DNA of 6,857 nt from Competibacteraceae bacterium UBA2788. GTDB taxonomy: Bacteria > Pseudomonadota > Gammaproteobacteria > Competibacterales > Competibacteraceae. The DNA lies in contig DEHY01000137.1 of the NCBI GenBank assembly GCA_002352185.1, positions 8,803 through 15,659 of the forward strand, written 5' to 3'. The translations under genes and the position numbers were made by a program. Within the stretch, counting starts at the first letter, position 1. Every line of letters starts with the position of its first letter. Below the pieces are notes generated by a model. It did no database searches. It was not told where the DNA came from and saw only the letters and a program-made list of their open reading frames with translations. Shown one piece after another: positions 5,854-6,857 of the stretch.

Positions 5854-6857
5854 TCAACAGACCAGGTTAACCAGCTTGCCGGGCACCACCACGATTTTGC
5901 GGATCGGCTTGCCCTCGATAAACCGTTGCACATTGGGTTCGGTCTGCGCCGCCTGCTCAATCGCCCCACGTTCCGCATCAACCGGCACTTCAATCTGACC
6001 GCGCAGTTTGCCGTTGACCTGCACCACCAGCGCCATAAATGATCGCGCCAGCGCCGCCTCGTCGGGAATCGGCCAGGCGGCGGTTAATACATCATCGCCG
6101 TAACCCAGTTCCCGCCATAGCGCATGAGTGATGTGGGGAACAATCGGCGACAGCAGTCGCAACAGAATGCTCAATCCTTCGCGCCGAACAGCAGCGGCGG
6201 ACGGCTCTTTACCGGTTTCAATCCGGCCCAGTGCATTCAGGATTTTCATGCCGCCGGACACCACGGTATTGAATTGGTGACGACTGAAATCATTGAGCGC
6301 CTGCCGCAATGCCTCATGCATCTCGCGGCGGATTTGGCGCAGCGGTTCGGAAAGCATTGCAGCATCCAATTCGCCGGCGGCGCGAATCGTTTCCTGATGT
6401 TCGGCGGCGTAAATCCACAGGCGGCGCAAGAAACGGTAGGCGCCGGCCACTCCAGAATCCGACCATTCCAACGCCTGATCCGGGGGCGCGGCGAACATGA
6501 TGAACAACCGGGCGGTATCCGCGCCGTATTGCTCAATCAAGGCTTGCGGATCAACGCCGTTATTCTTGGATTTGGCCATCTTTTCGATGCCGCCAATGAC
6601 CACCGGCTGATCGTCGCGTTTAAGAGTAGCGGCGACTGGGCGGCCCTTATCGTCTGTCTGCACCGACACGTCTGCGGGATTGATCCATTGCTTGCGGCCC
6701 TCCGCATTTTCCCGGTAGAAGGTGGGCGCGATCACCATGCCTTGCGTCAGTAATCGGGTGAAGGGTTCGGACACCGCAGTCAGACCAAGATCGCGCATGA
6801 TCTTGGTCCAGAACCGGGAATAAAGAAGATGCAAAATAGCGTGTTCAATACCGCCGA
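5854..6857 (-). CDS. leuS: Leucyl-tRNA synthetase, C-terminal part (cut by the right edge)
   Basis: LeuS charges tRNA-Leu with leucine in the cytoplasm. The window holds the last 333 codons; the frame stays open through the right edge, where it reads [16 protein letters not shown], a hallmark of the LeuS catalytic domain. The HIGH motif and editing domain lie outside. Next come [13 protein letters not shown], the class I loop as [13 protein letters not shown] (the KMSKS equivalent is at 6568-6582), and [24 protein letters not shown]. Then follow the helical anticodon-binding domain (about 6100-6470, including [20 protein letters not shown]) and the C-terminal tRNA-contacting domain beginning [17 protein letters not shown] and ending [11 protein letters not shown]. 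Alanine replaces the first serine of KMSKS. An apparent start at 6834 is an internal TTG leucine codon, not a real start. lptE follows after 9 nt. Confidence 0.97.
   Translation of the reverse strand, partial: GGIEHAILHLLYSRFWTKIMRDLGLTAVSEPFTRLLTQGMVIAPTFYRENAEGRKQWINPADVSVQTDDKGRPVAATLKRDDQPVVIGGIEKMAKSKNNGVDPQALIEQYGADTARLFIMFAAPPDQALEWSDSGVAGAYRFLRRLWIYAAEHQETIRAAGELDAAMLSEPLRQIRREMHEALRQALNDFSRHQFNTVVSGGMKILNALGRIETGKEPSAAAVRREGLSILLRLLSPIVPHITHALWRELGYGDDVLTAAWPIPDEAALARSFMALVVQVNGKLRGQIEVPVDAERGAIEQAAQTEPNVQRFIEGKPIRKIVVVPGKLVNLVC

Noticed and set aside
5062..6042. Long plus-strand open frame (326 codons) antisense to holA, lptE and the end of leuS
   Set aside because: It lies across three confidently identified genes. 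The product is rich in His, Arg and Gln with no recognisable domain. Long antisense frames are expected opposite GC-rich genes with strong codon bias.
1..6857. Mobile element, CRISPR array, tRNA or defence system
   Set aside because: No repeated spacer pattern, terminal inverted repeats, transposase or integrase motifs, tRNA-like folds or known defence domains were found. The region is filled by core genes.

Overview
This window is a tightly packed stretch of gammaproteobacterial core genome. Ten genes all lie on the minus strand, so transcription runs from the right edge to the left. In transcription order they are: the 3' part of leuS (cut by the right edge), lptE, holA, proA, a DJ-1/PfpI-family gene, nadD, rsfS, rlmH, maf (YhdE type), and the 5' part of rng (cut by the left edge). 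The organism looks like a GC-rich gammaproteobacterium. The proA, nadD, rsfS and rlmH products resemble those of Pseudomonas and its relatives, the lptE-holA pair downstream of leuS is a gammaproteobacterial arrangement, and the maf-rng ending recalls purple-sulfur-bacterium-like or Xanthomonas-like lineages. I cannot name the genus.

Layout from right to left: leuS (leucyl-tRNA synthetase, 6857 to 5854) is followed after 9 nt by lptE (LPS-assembly lipoprotein). lptE overlaps holA (DNA polymerase III delta subunit) by 4 nt at a TTGA junction. After 25 nt comes proA (gamma-glutamyl phosphate reductase), then after 9 nt a 195-residue DJ-1/PfpI-family gene. That gene overlaps nadD (nicotinate-nucleotide adenylyltransferase) by 4 nt at a GTGA junction. 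rsfS (ribosomal silencing factor) follows after 37 nt, rlmH (23S rRNA pseudouridine-1915 N3-methyltransferase) after 18 nt, maf after a single base, and rng (RNase G) after 36 nt. No gap exceeds 37 nt. I see no convincing internal terminator, RNA gene, mobile element, CRISPR array or long repeat. The simplest reading is one polycistronic unit whose promoter and terminator both lie outside the window.

The genes do not form one pathway. They are a conserved set of growth-linked functions: tRNA charging, outer-membrane LPS export, clamp loading at the replication fork, proline synthesis, NAD synthesis, control of 50S subunit joining, late 23S rRNA modification, nucleotide-pool cleaning, and rRNA/mRNA processing. 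rsfS, rlmH and rng all act on the ribosome or its RNA.

The only clear departure from the familiar order is the DJ-1/PfpI gene wedged between proA and nadD and translationally linked to both. I found no strong evidence for a new defence or mobile system. The other observations are modest: two non-ATG overlapping starts, rsfS and rlmH lying in the same reading frame across a stop codon, and KMAKS in place of KMSKS in LeuS.
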